Shown in pieces: positions 41,839 to 52,035 of a stretch of 64,000 nt of DNA (position 1 is the stretch's first letter; each line of letters opens with the position of its first letter). Both the position numbers and the translations under genes were made by a program. The stretch is taken from positions 434,001 through 498,000 of the forward strand of contig NZ_JAFBCS010000001.1 in NCBI RefSeq assembly GCF_016907845.1, in the 5' to 3' direction. The notes under the pieces were generated by a model that worked only from the letters and a program-made list of their open reading frames with translations, was not told the origin of the DNA and searched no databases. Origin of the DNA: Arcanobacterium pluranimalium. GTDB taxonomy: Bacteria; Actinomycetota; Actinomycetes; Actinomycetales; Actinomycetaceae.

Positions 41839-44800
41839 ATGTATCAGCGCCCAAAAAGTGGTGAGCCTGAAAGCTTGGCCTCGCCATTTTATTCAGTTTC
41901 TCAGCGTGCACTAGCGTTTCTCAGTGCGCTTATAGTATTTTTCACGACGATCATCACAGCGTTGGTTGTTGATTCCACACATTCAGCGCAAGCCGCTCAA
42001 GAGCAGCCGGGTGCGGATGTGCTCAGAATTGGTGACGTATATGGCCAGATGGGTCAAATTTCCGTGAATGACGAATCGACACAGAAATCCCCTGATTATT
42101 CAGCAGATGACTGTGTTCACTATGGATATGGTTCGAGTTATTACGCCGATACGACTTCTGCACCGCTATGGCAGATCGCCACAAAACAGGATTTATGGTC
42201 GTATGTATCGCGTGGCTATAGCGCCTCGTGTTCGTACTATATCTCTGTGGGTGATACTTCGGCTCTCGGTTTCCGAGCCAATAATCCGGGAGATGTCAAG
42301 GCTGGTTCGCAGTTCTTAGTGGGTACGATGCGCCACAATAACTTCCCAATTCAAACCAAACACCGTTTCGTGCACGGCTCAATTGATTTAAACATCAATG
42401 GACATATCGAAAGCTTCCCTTTTGATCAGGAAGAAACTCCGAATAATGAAGTTCCTTCGGCAATAGACCACACCGGAGGTGCATATATTTACATAGCACC
42501 CCCAATTGGTATTCCAGGATCGTACTACTGCTATGACGGTAGTGTTATGGCTCAGAATGAAAATGGAGATTGGGGCTGCTACAAGTACATGGGTGAGGGG
42601 TACGGCACCTTTGACATGTATGCAGATACTGACACAAATGGGTGGTACGGGATAGATTCAAAGTACTACTATTACCCAGGTCTCAAAGGCGCCGCTAACA
42701 AAAATCCTGCTTCCGACGATATTTTGCGCATTAACAAAACGACCGCAACGAAGATCGTTATTGATTCCAACGGTGTACCTTACCGCCTAGTGTTGTGGGG
42801 GTTTGTGCCAGATGCTGATGGCACCTGCCCTGATACGCCACCGGCTAACTCTGCGCCGGTTAATACATTCGTCACTAAAGAGGACCAGGTTTCCTATGGC
42901 TGCCTCTACGGTTCCTTTAACCAAGAGCGCATTCTTACAATCAAAAAGACGGCCACTGCCGATGCAAACTCGCAGAATGTGACGATTCCAGAGTTCTCGT
43001 TCTCCGAAACTCTTGGCGTGAAATCTGCCGAAGTTGCTGGTTCGCCATCCACTCTCTCATCGAGCAAAACCTTCTTAAAGAACGGTTCAATCCCAAATCT
43101 TAAACCGACGGCGCTGGGCGATTCAGGCACCGCGAAGTCGGAATCGTATTCTTTCCTCGTTGGTCGCAGCGATTTCACAATCACTGAAGATGCGCCAAAT
43201 CCACTCGGCGGCAAGGATTCTACTGGCTGGCGACTCGATTCCATGAAGTGCGTCAATTCCGCAGGTAGTGACGTCCCGGTGGACTACGACGTCACTCGTC
43301 GTAGTATCAATTTCGAGCGCGTAGGTCTGGCACCCGATACGCAGAGTAACGAGATCACTTGTACGTTCCACAACGTGTATGAGGCAAAAACCAAGCTTAC
43401 TTTAAAGAAAGAGCTTTCGGGTAACTACCCAAACACAGTGACAGGTAAGGAATGGACGCTCTATGCCACCGGCGTCTCCGAAGATCAGGTTACAAAGAAC
43501 ACTACGCTCTCTGGCGTGACCGGCACGAGCGAGTGGGTTCCGTCTGGCACCTACGCGCTTTCGGAATCTCCGAACGACAAGGTCGTTGGATTCAAGCAAA
43601 AATCTCTGGTTTGCAAGGACGCAAAGGGTGCTGACGTTGCCGTAAACGATGGCAAAGTTATACTTGCCGACGGCGCGGACGTCACCTGTACCTGGAACAA
43701 CGAGTACCAAACTGGCTCGATTAAGCTCACGAAGGTCCTCAACGACCCTGAAAGCGGATTCACCGGCGGCTCGGAAAAAGTCTTTAATGTGAACTACCAG
43801 TGTGGAACGTTCAACGGCACCACTTATGGTGGCACCGTGAAACTCGCAGCAGGTGAATCGCAGGTGGTAAACAATCTACCTGCAGGAGCGCGATGCAAAA
43901 TTTCTGAGGATCAGCCGAGCGGAAACGTCAAAGACACCTCCTACACCTGGGCGCAACCTGCGTATGATGTGTTGTGGCTTCAACCGGACCCAACCAATAT
44001 TCCAGAAGCGCGCATTACCAATACCCTAACGCGCAATATGGGCACGCTAAGCATTCATAAAGAGGTTGCGCCTGCCGATTCTTCGGTTCCGTCTAGTTAT
44101 GTGGGCACAACCAAGTTCGCTGTTAAATATTCGTGTACGACGTCGGGCGCACCATTTGAGGGTACCGTCAATATTCTCGCAGGTAGTAGCGAAACCATTC
44201 CGGTTCCCGCTGGCTCTTCCTGCACCGTTACCGAAGATAAGCCACAAGTGCAAAACGGCGAGTTCTCTGCCCCCTACTTCGTGTGGAAAGACCCAATTAT
44301 TGCACCGTTGACTGATGCGAATGGCCAGGCTACCAACCAGGTAACCCACAACGGTACGCTGAAAACCACGGTGAAGAACACTTACGAAGTGGACAAACGC
44401 AATCTCACGATCAAGAAGAAAGTTGTTGGTCCTGGTGGCACGGGCGATAGTGGCTACACCGGCACCAGCACCAACACTTTCGCAGTTGATGTGAAGTGTG
44501 GAGACTCCTTCTCGTACACCGTTAATGTTCCTGCTGATGGGGAGCAAGTAATCAGCGCTCCGCGTGGTGCTAGTTGCACAGTCACTGAAGCCAAGACGGA
44601 TGCGAACTTCAACGAAAGCCTGCTCAAGGCAGATTTCGACTGGAACCGCGAAGCCATCAAGTATTTCGATGGCTCTAACCAACCGTTGACGAATAACACG
44701 GTGACGGTCGCAGACGACGGTTCGAGCGCCGTCGTCGTGCAAAACGAAACGATGAAATCGTATGGCGGTATTGCGATTGCCAAGGTCGTAGCGCCAGATA

Positions 44801-47800
44801 TGAAACCGTTGAACTCGAATGCGAAGTTCACTTTTGAGGTGAGCTGTAACGCCCCTGCTCAGGGTGAGACTCAGAATTACAAGGAAACTGTCTCGCTCGG
44901 CGCGGGTGAAGTGTGGCGCAATACGAATAAGCAAGTTCCGGCTGGTACAGACTGTACCGTCACCGAAACGGATCTTAGGGGTAAATCGGACGGCCTTGTG
45001 GATGAGTCTTATCGATGGGCAAGCACAGGCTGGAAGATCGAGTACGGCCAGGAACATAATGGCACGTCAGGCGCCACCAATAGTACCGTGGTCACCGCGC
45101 ATGCGCAGTCCACAGACGCCGAACACCCATTCCCACGCGTGACGTTCACGAATACCTATGAGCGCGTTTATGGCACGTTCTCTATAAATAAAGAGCTCAC
45201 CGTGCCAGATTCGAATCCGAATGCTGGAGCTGATCTCACCTATTCGGGAACGTGGCAGTGCAGCTACGCTGAGGGAACTGAAGTAGTTTCCGGTACGTGG
45301 TCGCGCGTCGGCAAGGGGCTCGCCACCTTGACGGTGACTTCTGGCAACGCCGCGCTTTCCAGTGATGCCACTGCGGTAAACGTGCTGCTCGGCTCGCGTT
45401 GCTCTGCTACCGAATCGACTCCGCCTGCTCCGGTAGCCGATAATCCATCGTTCTACTGGTTGCATACGACGCCAGAAAGTACGGTTACAGTTTCAAGCGA
45501 GGACGCAAAACAGCTGCTCACGGTCGACAACCATATTGAGAAATACACCGCTGGTATCACTTTGAGCAAGCAGGTTGAAGGTGGCGAAGCGGGCGTGGCA
45601 TACGATGCCCAAGCCCAGTTCAGCTTCGATTTCACTTGTAAGTCGATCAGCGGAATCGTCTATGAAAACAAGGATCAGAAGCTTACCGCGGGCGGCTCGA
45701 TGACGCTCAAAGCGTCGTCTGGCCAAGATATCGCCGCTGGCTCTACCTGTACGATTAGTGAATCGGCCACTATGCCGCCGAGCAAAGATCCGTATCGCTG
45801 GGATCAGGTGAAGTTCGCCGTTTCCGGCACGGGCGTGACGAATGTGAGCAATGCTGATCGCAGCGTGACGTTCACTTTGCCTGCTGATAAGGCTGTTGAG
45901 GCTGCAGTTTCGGTGACCAATGTGATGTCTGAGCACCGTGGCAAGGTTGCGGTCAAAAAGACCGTAGATAGCCAAAACAAAGCTCAGGGCTTTGTGGGTG
46001 CTGGGCAAGCAATGTTCACGGTGAACTTGCAGTGTAGTTTGCCTGGTGAAACGGCTACGACGTTCCAACCAGCCACGATTGCCGACGACGGTACCGCCAC
46101 GTTCGACGTGCTGCTGGGTTCCTCGTGTTCAGTAGTGGAGACGACGCCGTCGGGCGGCTTGAAGGATGCCTCCTACGTGTGGGGTGACTACACGTCGTCG
46201 CACGATGGAACGCCAACGTCTGGTACCGATAACCGTTTGCTCGTCAATCGCGACGGAGATAACGGCACCTTCACCGTGACGAACAAGATCGAGCGCGCAT
46301 ACGGAACAATGCAGCTCAGCAAGGAAATTGTGGGAGTTGATCTGGCGAGCAACTACGGCCGCGATGTTACGTACTCGGGAACTTTCCAATGTACGCATGA
46401 GGGCGACGAGCCGGTAAACGGCAATTGGACGATCGTCGGACCAGGCACGGTGGCTCTTACCGCACAGGATTCGGCAGGTAAAACCGTTGATTTGACCAAA
46501 GCCAATACGCTCTTGCCGTTGAACTCAACGTGTGTGCCAACTGAGGTGGCACCGAGCGCTACCGCGACGAATCCAAAGGCTGCACCCGTCGTCGGCAATC
46601 CTTCCTACGTGTGGGGCAAGTCTGGCGCGACGGCCGAGGTAGCTTCCGCAATCGTGGAAGCAGATCGCACGAATGCGATGGTCGTCAAGAACGAAATCAT
46701 TCAACAAGAATCCACAGTCAATATTTCGAAAGCTGTGGAGGGTGAGGTTGCTGGCATGCTCGACCCGCAACAGAAGTTCACCATTAACGCGTCGTGTGTT
46801 GACGAGGCAAAAGATTTCTTTGATCCTCGCACGATTGACGTGACGAATGGCGCTACTGCGGCATTTAAACGGGCAGTGCCGCGCGGTTGGACCTGCACGC
46901 TCTCCGAGAGCGCGCTCGGCCAAGACACGCTGAAAGATATTTCGTATCGGTGGGCGACGCCGTCGTATCGCGTGAGCGCAAATGGGCAAGATATTGCTTT
47001 GACCGATGGTCACACATTCGTTGTGCCGATGGATGCGCAGAGTATCGACGTGAAAGTTACAAACCGCGTTGAACGCGTGACCGGCAAGCTCGACATCGCT
47101 ACAGCATATGGGCCTGCTGCGCAGACTGCTGGTGAGAAAGCCGTGAAGGCGACGGCGGAGTTCTCCGGCACGTACCAGTGTGTTTATGCTGGTCAAGAGA
47201 TAGCAAAGGGCACGTGGACGAGCGTGGGAGCAAGTTCAGCAACGCTCACGAGTGTCAGTGGCATTGCGCCGGACGCATTGCCGTTGACGACGTCGTGTAC
47301 CGTCACCGAAGATACGCCGGCAGCAGATGGCCTGGTAGACAGCTCATGGGCGTGGACGACGCCGTCGGTGACGTATCCGATCACCGATGGAAATGCCACT
47401 GCGGCAACGGTTGGTTCTGCCACTGATCCGGCTAAGGCAGTGGTGACCAACGACGTGCAGCGCGTGTATACACCCGTGGAAATTTCGACTGAATTCGAGG
47501 GAAATCCAGGCGTATTGACGGCCGGGCAGGAGCTCACAGTGGCATGGCGTTGTACCTCGCCCAATGATCCGAAGGATCTTTTGGAGGGGGCGGTGGTATT
47601 GCCAGTGGTTGATGGGCATATCCGTTTGACCGATGCGGCGGGTGCGAACATTATTCCTGCTGGTTGGAACTGTAGGGTTCGAACTGAATCGCCAACTGCC
47701 GACGCGTTCAAGGACTCCTCGTGGTCGTGGATTGAGCCGGGGTATAAGGCTGCTTATGCTGCGCTAGGCACAAATCCGGACTTCGAAGTGAAGTCGGGAC

Positions 47801-49962
47801 TGTGGTCGGTGCCAACGAGCACCTCTGGTACTGCATATTTGCGAGTTGTGACCAAGGCAGTTCGGGAATACGGTTCGATCAACGTTTTGAAAAACGTGAC
47901 TGGTGACGTGCAAAAATCCCTTCAAGCTACCACTGATGCGCTCAAGAATGAGTATGTGGGGCGTTGGATGTGTACGGCCGAGGACGGAACTGTTAAGGCA
48001 GGTTCTTGGTATGTGCTAGGAACTGGCAACGCGCAGATTCTCTCTGATGAGGGCGATACCCAAATCTTGGCTGGTTCTACCTGTACCGTGACTGAAAATA
48101 GCAGGCCGGAGCAGCCCGTGAGTGTGGACGCGTCCTATGAGTGGACGGTTCCGATTACGAGTGTGCCGGTCGAAGCAAAGCAGGCTGTGGTGCGTGTGGA
48201 TGCGCTCGCTGATTTTGCGGTTACCAACGAGACTAAGCGCATGTTCAGTGAACTAGCGCTGGCCAAAGCACCGATCGCAAATGCTGCGGAGGGTGCAAAA
48301 CCAGATGGGATTTACAAGGTTGGATTCATCTGCCGCGCCGGTGACGGCACCGTAATTCACGATACGGTTGATGTAACTGCTGGTGGTGAGCGCGTTACTA
48401 CTGGAAGTATTATTCCGCGTGGCGCTGCATGTAGCGTGGCTGAGATTCCGCCGGGTTCGGATATTACCAGCTTGGGTGGGGTGGCTATTGACCGCACCGT
48501 AACCGATCTGAACATTGTGGATCCGAACAAATATCAGTGGGATCCGAAAGTGCGGTACATGATTGATGGTGGCGCTATTGGTGATGAAAAGCGCGATGGT
48601 CTCGACAATACGTTCACTTTTGATTTGCTTGGCGATCGCACTGATATTGACGTTGTGAATACGCTCAATCCGGCTGCACAAGTGGAGAAAACCTACGTTG
48701 GTACGAGCCAGAATATGGTCAACGGCGTATGGGATGGCACCTGGAATGTGGAGTATTCGATCAAGGTAACGAACCCATCGGTCAATGGTGCGACGAAGTA
48801 TTCGCTTATCGACCGCCCGCAGGTGCCAGCTGGTGTGATGCTCAAATACTTGAAGGTTACGTATCCGGATGCGAACCCTGCGGATTCGACGCCGGGTGTG
48901 ACGAAGATTTTCCGAGCAAATGCGAATGTAGCTGCTGGTGAAGAGAATCTCGTGGATCATGGCGGGAAGCTGGATGCGGTTATTGTGCCGGAGCCGGTGA
49001 CTTTGCCTGATGGTAGCGTGCAAGACGGCAGGCGTGAATTGGGCGCAAGTGACCCGGCGTCGTCTGAAACGTTCACTGTGGTGATGAATATTTCGAATCC
49101 GAGTGGCGACGGCGTGCTGCGGCCGGACCAATTGCCGCAGGTGAAAGAGAAGTGTACGGAGCGAAATGCGAATGAAATTGTGGATCTACACAATATTGCC
49201 TTCGTGACTTCTGCTGGCATCACGGTGAATGACGGGGATTGTGGCGCAGTGCCGAGCAACTTCTCTGTGGAGAAGAAGAATATCGGTGCTGGTGGTCAAG
49301 GCGCAGGTGATAAAGGTGCTGGTGGTCAAGGTGCTGGCGTGGTTGCGAAGAATGACGACGGCACGTTCACCGCGCGTTACGAGGTGAGGGTGACGAATCG
49401 TTCGACGTCGGTGACGTCTGGAATTTTGAAGGACGTTACGGACACTATGACGATTCCTGATGCGGCGGCGATTCGTGGCGTGCTCGTGACAGAGCAGCGG
49501 CCGGACGGGCAAGGTGGCATGGTGGCGTTGGAGCCTGTGAAGCGCGACGACGTTGTGGCTGGTCAAGCCTGGACGCTCGCCAAGGTTGATCCGCTCAGTG
49601 AAATACCTTTGGCGCCTGGGCAGTCTCGTGTATTTGAGGTGGCCGTGACGTTTGCGGTCGATCAGCAGAGCAACCTATACGACTGGAAGAAGTTCCAGTG
49701 CGGATCGACTGATGCGTATGGGAAACCGCTGGGTATCCATAACGTGGTGAATATGGAGTTTGACTCCGATGGATCGGCTAATAATGTGGCGTGTCAGAAT
49801 GTTGATTTGCCGCGCCCTGCTGCTGCGGATCCGGTGCCACCGACGCCGCAACTTGATTGGCTAGCACGTACCGGTTCGGCAGTGCTGATTCTCGGGCTGG
49901 TGGCCTTGGCCTTGCTAGCAGGCGGATTGGTGCTTTCGCGCAGGTCACGAGCTGGGCAGTAG
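41839..49962 (+). CDS. Giant cell-wall-anchored surface protein with about 15 DUF5979-like repeats and LAXTG sorting signal
   Basis: A 2707-residue secreted protein. Residues 1-54 are a long signal peptide (helix ALAFLSALIVFFTTIITALVV, end SAQAAQ). Residues about 55-360 are a unique Tyr/Asp/Gly-rich head. From about 364 to 2270 there are some 15 repeats of about 100-140 residues. Each begins (L/I)xIxK.V, has a Cys near its middle, a second Cys in (A/S)xCxVxE, and a YxW near the end; these are DUF5979-like (adhesin-type) domains likely with one disulfide each. Residues about 2270-2650 are two DUF11-like domains split by a GAGGQGAGDKGAGG linker. The C terminus is LARTG (2675-2679), a hydrophobic helix and RRSRAGQ. 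LAXTG is the class E sortase motif. A GGAG site precedes the ATG. It is monogenic with a strong terminator. Confidence 0.9.
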   Translation: MYQRPKSGEPESLASPFYSVSQRALAFLSALIVFFTTIITALVVDSTHSAQAAQEQPGADVLRIGDVYGQMGQISVNDESTQKSPDYSADDCVHYGYGSSYYADTTSAPLWQIATKQDLWSYVSRGYSASCSYYISVGDTSALGFRANNPGDVKAGSQFLVGTMRHNNFPIQTKHRFVHGSIDLNINGHIESFPFDQEETPNNEVPSAIDHTGGAYIYIAPPIGIPGSYYCYDGSVMAQNENGDWGCYKYMGEGYGTFDMYADTDTNGWYGIDSKYYYYPGLKGAANKNPASDDILRINKTTATKIVIDSNGVPYRLVLWGFVPDADGTCPDTPPANSAPVNTFVTKEDQVSYGCLYGSFNQERILTIKKTATADANSQNVTIPEFSFSETLGVKSAEVAGSPSTLSSSKTFLKNGSIPNLKPTALGDSGTAKSESYSFLVGRSDFTITEDAPNPLGGKDSTGWRLDSMKCVNSAGSDVPVDYDVTRRSINFERVGLAPDTQSNEITCTFHNVYEAKTKLTLKKELSGNYPNTVTGKEWTLYATGVSEDQVTKNTTLSGVTGTSEWVPSGTYALSESPNDKVVGFKQKSLVCKDAKGADVAVNDGKVILADGADVTCTWNNEYQTGSIKLTKVLNDPESGFTGGSEKVFNVNYQCGTFNGTTYGGTVKLAAGESQVVNNLPAGARCKISEDQPSGNVKDTSYTWAQPAYDVLWLQPDPTNIPEARITNTLTRNMGTLSIHKEVAPADSSVPSSYVGTTKFAVKYSCTTSGAPFEGTVNILAGSSETIPVPAGSSCTVTEDKPQVQNGEFSAPYFVWKDPIIAPLTDANGQATNQVTHNGTLKTTVKNTYEVDKRNLTIKKKVVGPGGTGDSGYTGTSTNTFAVDVKCGDSFSYTVNVPADGEQVISAPRGASCTVTEAKTDANFNESLLKADFDWNREAIKYFDGSNQPLTNNTVTVADDGSSAVVVQNETMKSYGGIAIAKVVAPDMKPLNSNAKFTFEVSCNAPAQGETQNYKETVSLGAGEVWRNTNKQVPAGTDCTVTETDLRGKSDGLVDESYRWASTGWKIEYGQEHNGTSGATNSTVVTAHAQSTDAEHPFPRVTFTNTYERVYGTFSINKELTVPDSNPNAGADLTYSGTWQCSYAEGTEVVSGTWSRVGKGLATLTVTSGNAALSSDATAVNVLLGSRCSATESTPPAPVADNPSFYWLHTTPESTVTVSSEDAKQLLTVDNHIEKYTAGITLSKQVEGGEAGVAYDAQAQFSFDFTCKSISGIVYENKDQKLTAGGSMTLKASSGQDIAAGSTCTISESATMPPSKDPYRWDQVKFAVSGTGVTNVSNADRSVTFTLPADKAVEAAVSVTNVMSEHRGKVAVKKTVDSQNKAQGFVGAGQAMFTVNLQCSLPGETATTFQPATIADDGTATFDVLLGSSCSVVETTPSGGLKDASYVWGDYTSSHDGTPTSGTDNRLLVNRDGDNGTFTVTNKIERAYGTMQLSKEIVGVDLASNYGRDVTYSGTFQCTHEGDEPVNGNWTIVGPGTVALTAQDSAGKTVDLTKANTLLPLNSTCVPTEVAPSATATNPKAAPVVGNPSYVWGKSGATAEVASAIVEADRTNAMVVKNEIIQQESTVNISKAVEGEVAGMLDPQQKFTINASCVDEAKDFFDPRTIDVTNGATAAFKRAVPRGWTCTLSESALGQDTLKDISYRWATPSYRVSANGQDIALTDGHTFVVPMDAQSIDVKVTNRVERVTGKLDIATAYGPAAQTAGEKAVKATAEFSGTYQCVYAGQEIAKGTWTSVGASSATLTSVSGIAPDALPLTTSCTVTEDTPAADGLVDSSWAWTTPSVTYPITDGNATAATVGSATDPAKAVVTNDVQRVYTPVEISTEFEGNPGVLTAGQELTVAWRCTSPNDPKDLLEGAVVLPVVDGHIRLTDAAGANIIPAGWNCRVRTESPTADAFKDSSWSWIEPGYKAAYAALGTNPDFEVKSGLWSVPTSTSGTAYLRVVTKAVREYGSINVLKNVTGDVQKSLQATTDALKNEYVGRWMCTAEDGTVKAGSWYVLGTGNAQILSDEGDTQILAGSTCTVTENSRPEQPVSVDASYEWTVPITSVPVEAKQAVVRVDALADFAVTNETKRMFSELALAKAPIANAAEGAKPDGIYKVGFICRAGDGTVIHDTVDVTAGGERVTTGSIIPRGAACSVAEIPPGSDITSLGGVAIDRTVTDLNIVDPNKYQWDPKVRYMIDGGAIGDEKRDGLDNTFTFDLLGDRTDIDVVNTLNPAAQVEKTYVGTSQNMVNGVWDGTWNVEYSIKVTNPSVNGATKYSLIDRPQVPAGVMLKYLKVTYPDANPADSTPGVTKIFRANANVAAGEENLVDHGGKLDAVIVPEPVTLPDGSVQDGRRELGASDPASSETFTVVMNISNPSGDGVLRPDQLPQVKEKCTERNANEIVDLHNIAFVTSAGITVNDGDCGAVPSNFSVEKKNIGAGGQGAGDKGAGGQGAGVVAKNDDGTFTARYEVRVTNRSTSVTSGILKDVTDTMTIPDAAAIRGVLVTEQRPDGQGGMVALEPVKRDDVVAGQAWTLAKVDPLSEIPLAPGQSRVFEVAVTFAVDQQSNLYDWKKFQCGSTDAYGKPLGIHNVVNMEFDSDGSANNVACQNVDLPRPAAADPVPPTPQLDWLARTGSAVLILGLVALALLAGGLVLSRRSRAGQ

Positions 49963-50006
49963 TGCCTAATGCAGTGAGACTATAACTTGCTGTGAGTTAA
50001 TTGGCC

Positions 50007-50051
50007 GGGGTGGGGCGGCAACATCGAAGAATGATGTTGCCGCCCCACCCC
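50007..50051. terminator. Terminator between the surface protein gene and the cas operon
   Basis: A perfect 18-bp stem: GGGGTGGGGCGGCAACAT pairs with ATGTTGCCGCCCCACCCC, with a 9-base loop. A T-rich run follows some 10 bases later. It is 44 bases after the surface protein stop and can also insulate cas5e transcription from the other side. Confidence 0.88.
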
Positions 50052-50185
50052 ATGGTTGTATTTTTACCCTTTAGCGTGGTTTAGTAGATATCCATACCCC
50101 GCATTTGGCAATATTTGAGACCTCGTTGGCAACAAAGTGTGCCAATAACGTGCTGAACGCTCCGGTGCATACTTGCTGGTCGATA

Positions 50186-50923
50186 CTACGCCGTTTCTTG
50201 TAACGGGCGTCTGATGTCCAGCAGTGAGCTGATTATTTCTAGTCGCTCATCTTGGGTTGCCACGACGCTGAACTGAGCTCGACTTCTCGCTTCTTGAGGA
50301 GGGAGTCCGTTTCCTGCATCGTAGTATTGGCGAACTTCCAAGGTGCGAGCCTCGGGTTGGGGTGCATGTTCTGATTCTGGAAGAGTCGGAATCTGTGTGA
50401 AAGCTTCACTGCTTCCTCTACCCAAATAGAAAGGAAAACTTGGTGGAAAGGCCTTCCTTCCTAAATAGGTCACGAATTTTGGAGATGCGAGCGCATCTTC
50501 AATTTCATCGAGGTGATCGTTACACACGATTCGCACCAAAAACTCGCCATCGGCCAGATAGGTACGTTGAACAATAGACGTTCCACCTTGTGCGTCGGGG
50601 GTGAAAGTAATTGCCTTCTTGCTTGATGCAGACTTTCGCTGGACGAGGAGCATCCTTCGGCGGAAGGTGGTGGACTCGGGACGCGGGTTAATAGTCTGGA
50701 AATCGTCAACGATATGTGGCCTTCTGTCTTGTCGAATAGAAAACTCTATATCATTGAGCCAATCTGGAAATTCCCCGCGTCTCGCACCTATTGCTCCGGC
50801 TATGAGTCCGCGCAAGGCCGTAACGGTTGGAAATCGTTCGGTGCGAACGATATTTCCTGTTACGGCGGGCCCAGCCCAAGACTGGAGCGAGCCTGCTAGA
50901 CGGATATAGAGGGCATCGGTCAT
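50186..50923 (-). CDS. cas5e: Cas5e (CasD), type I-E Cascade subunit
   Basis: A 245-residue Cas5 RAMP protein that caps the 5' handle of the crRNA in Cascade. Markers are ALYIRLAGSLQSWAG at the start, TERFPTVTALRGLIAGAIG, FTTFRRR-like PESTTFRRRML, and the glycine-rich FYLGRGSSE. The start is the ATG at 50923, which overlaps the cas7e stop in an ATGA arrangement. The frame continues four codons upstream to an ATG at 50935. It is the last gene of the leftward Cascade operon. Confidence 0.94.
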   Translation of the reverse strand: MTDALYIRLAGSLQSWAGPAVTGNIVRTERFPTVTALRGLIAGAIGARRGEFPDWLNDIEFSIRQDRRPHIVDDFQTINPRPESTTFRRRMLLVQRKSASSKKAITFTPDAQGGTSIVQRTYLADGEFLVRIVCNDHLDEIEDALASPKFVTYLGRKAFPPSFPFYLGRGSSEAFTQIPTLPESEHAPQPEARTLEVRQYYDAGNGLPPQEARSRAQFSVVATQDERLEIISSLLDIRRPLQETA

Positions 50924-52005
50924 TGTAAAATCCAATCCACAACGGATGATGTGAGCTCATCAAGATTCGCGTACTTAACATCGCCAAAGAGTGCAGGGTC
51001 GAGCTGATCAGCATCGGTACCAGAGATCAACTGCAACTCGCCAAAGTTCTTCGGATCAAAAGCACGTGCTTGTTTAAACTTGCGAGCCAGCTCGGCAATG
51101 CTTTGTTCCATATATCCACCTGTACGGCCAGCTGATACCGGCTTCTCGAAATCGTAGGAGGTGCGATATTGCTGTTCTTCAACGATTACAAGAGCTGGGA
51201 GAATGTATGGTGCGGTCGAATTCTCTTTACCGCGTGGCATGCCGTAAATGCAGGAGCGAACAAATTCTTCGAGGTTAGACCTGCTATCTTCGAGTCCGTA
51301 GGCTGTCCAGCTTTCTTTGAGTTGTTTCTTGTCGATGCTGATTGTGCGGTAGAAAGTGCCGGTTACGTATTGGGAGATGCCGAGGAAGGTAGCACCTGAT
51401 TCGTGGTTGCGGTCTTTGATATCGTCACCGGTCGAGAAGTAATCAGTTTCGATCGCAACTGGATGGGTAGTTACACCAGGTGAAACTGCGATTGCTGCCT
51501 CGGTTCCTTTGGTGGGAGCGTTGGCGAACATTCGACCAAATGCCGCGATAGCGAGGGAACCAGTTTTTCCATCTTTGATAAAGGCTGCGTCTTTGCTGTC
51601 CATGAAACTGTCAATGTCGTTAAGGATCGCTTGCGCGGCAGTGGTAATTTCTTCCATGCTCATCCAAATTGAACGCTCAGACTCTTTATCTGATGATTTG
51701 TCTGCTCCTTTAGTAAGCAATCCAACGGCTTTTGTGGCCGCTTTCTTAATGGCGTTTTCATCAGCATCGGGTTGCATCTCGAGCGCAACCTTGACAATTT
51801 CGCTCACGAGATTACCGGAACGAACCGAAATGTCCATGCTTGCATTTTCATATTTGGTGCGCACGCCACGTTTAATACTTTGTGAAGAGTGAAGTGCGCG
51901 CAGTGCACCGCCTTGCATAACTCGCTTGGGCGTTCCGGCGTCATCACGGTTGAGATTGGAATATGGAACGGCGGTAAGCAGGTGAATTGTAAGATTTTGG
52001 TACAT
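50920..52005 (-). CDS. cas7e: Cas7e (CasC/Cse4), type I-E Cascade backbone
   Basis: A 361-residue Cas7 protein. Six copies form the helical backbone along the crRNA. It shows the family's start NLTIHLLTAVPYSNLNRDD, GGALRALHSSQSIKRGVR and the C-terminal SAGRTGGYMEQSI. AGGAGC upstream supports the ATG at 52005. It overlaps cas5e by four bases (ATGA) and follows cse2 by 30 bases. Confidence 0.94.
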   Translation of the reverse strand: MYQNLTIHLLTAVPYSNLNRDDAGTPKRVMQGGALRALHSSQSIKRGVRTKYENASMDISVRSGNLVSEIVKVALEMQPDADENAIKKAATKAVGLLTKGADKSSDKESERSIWMSMEEITTAAQAILNDIDSFMDSKDAAFIKDGKTGSLAIAAFGRMFANAPTKGTEAAIAVSPGVTTHPVAIETDYFSTGDDIKDRNHESGATFLGISQYVTGTFYRTISIDKKQLKESWTAYGLEDSRSNLEEFVRSCIYGMPRGKENSTAPYILPALVIVEEQQYRTSYDFEKPVSAGRTGGYMEQSIAELARKFKQARAFDPKNFGELQLISGTDADQLDPALFGDVKYANLDELTSSVVDWILQ

Positions 52006-52035
52006 TATTTGCTCCTATTTTTGAAAGTTTTGAGG

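Noticed and set aside
44047-49131. Long antisense frames (44047-45057, 48253-49131) under the giant surface protein gene.
   Set aside because: They arise from strong codon bias in the real gene and have no family likeness or start signals.
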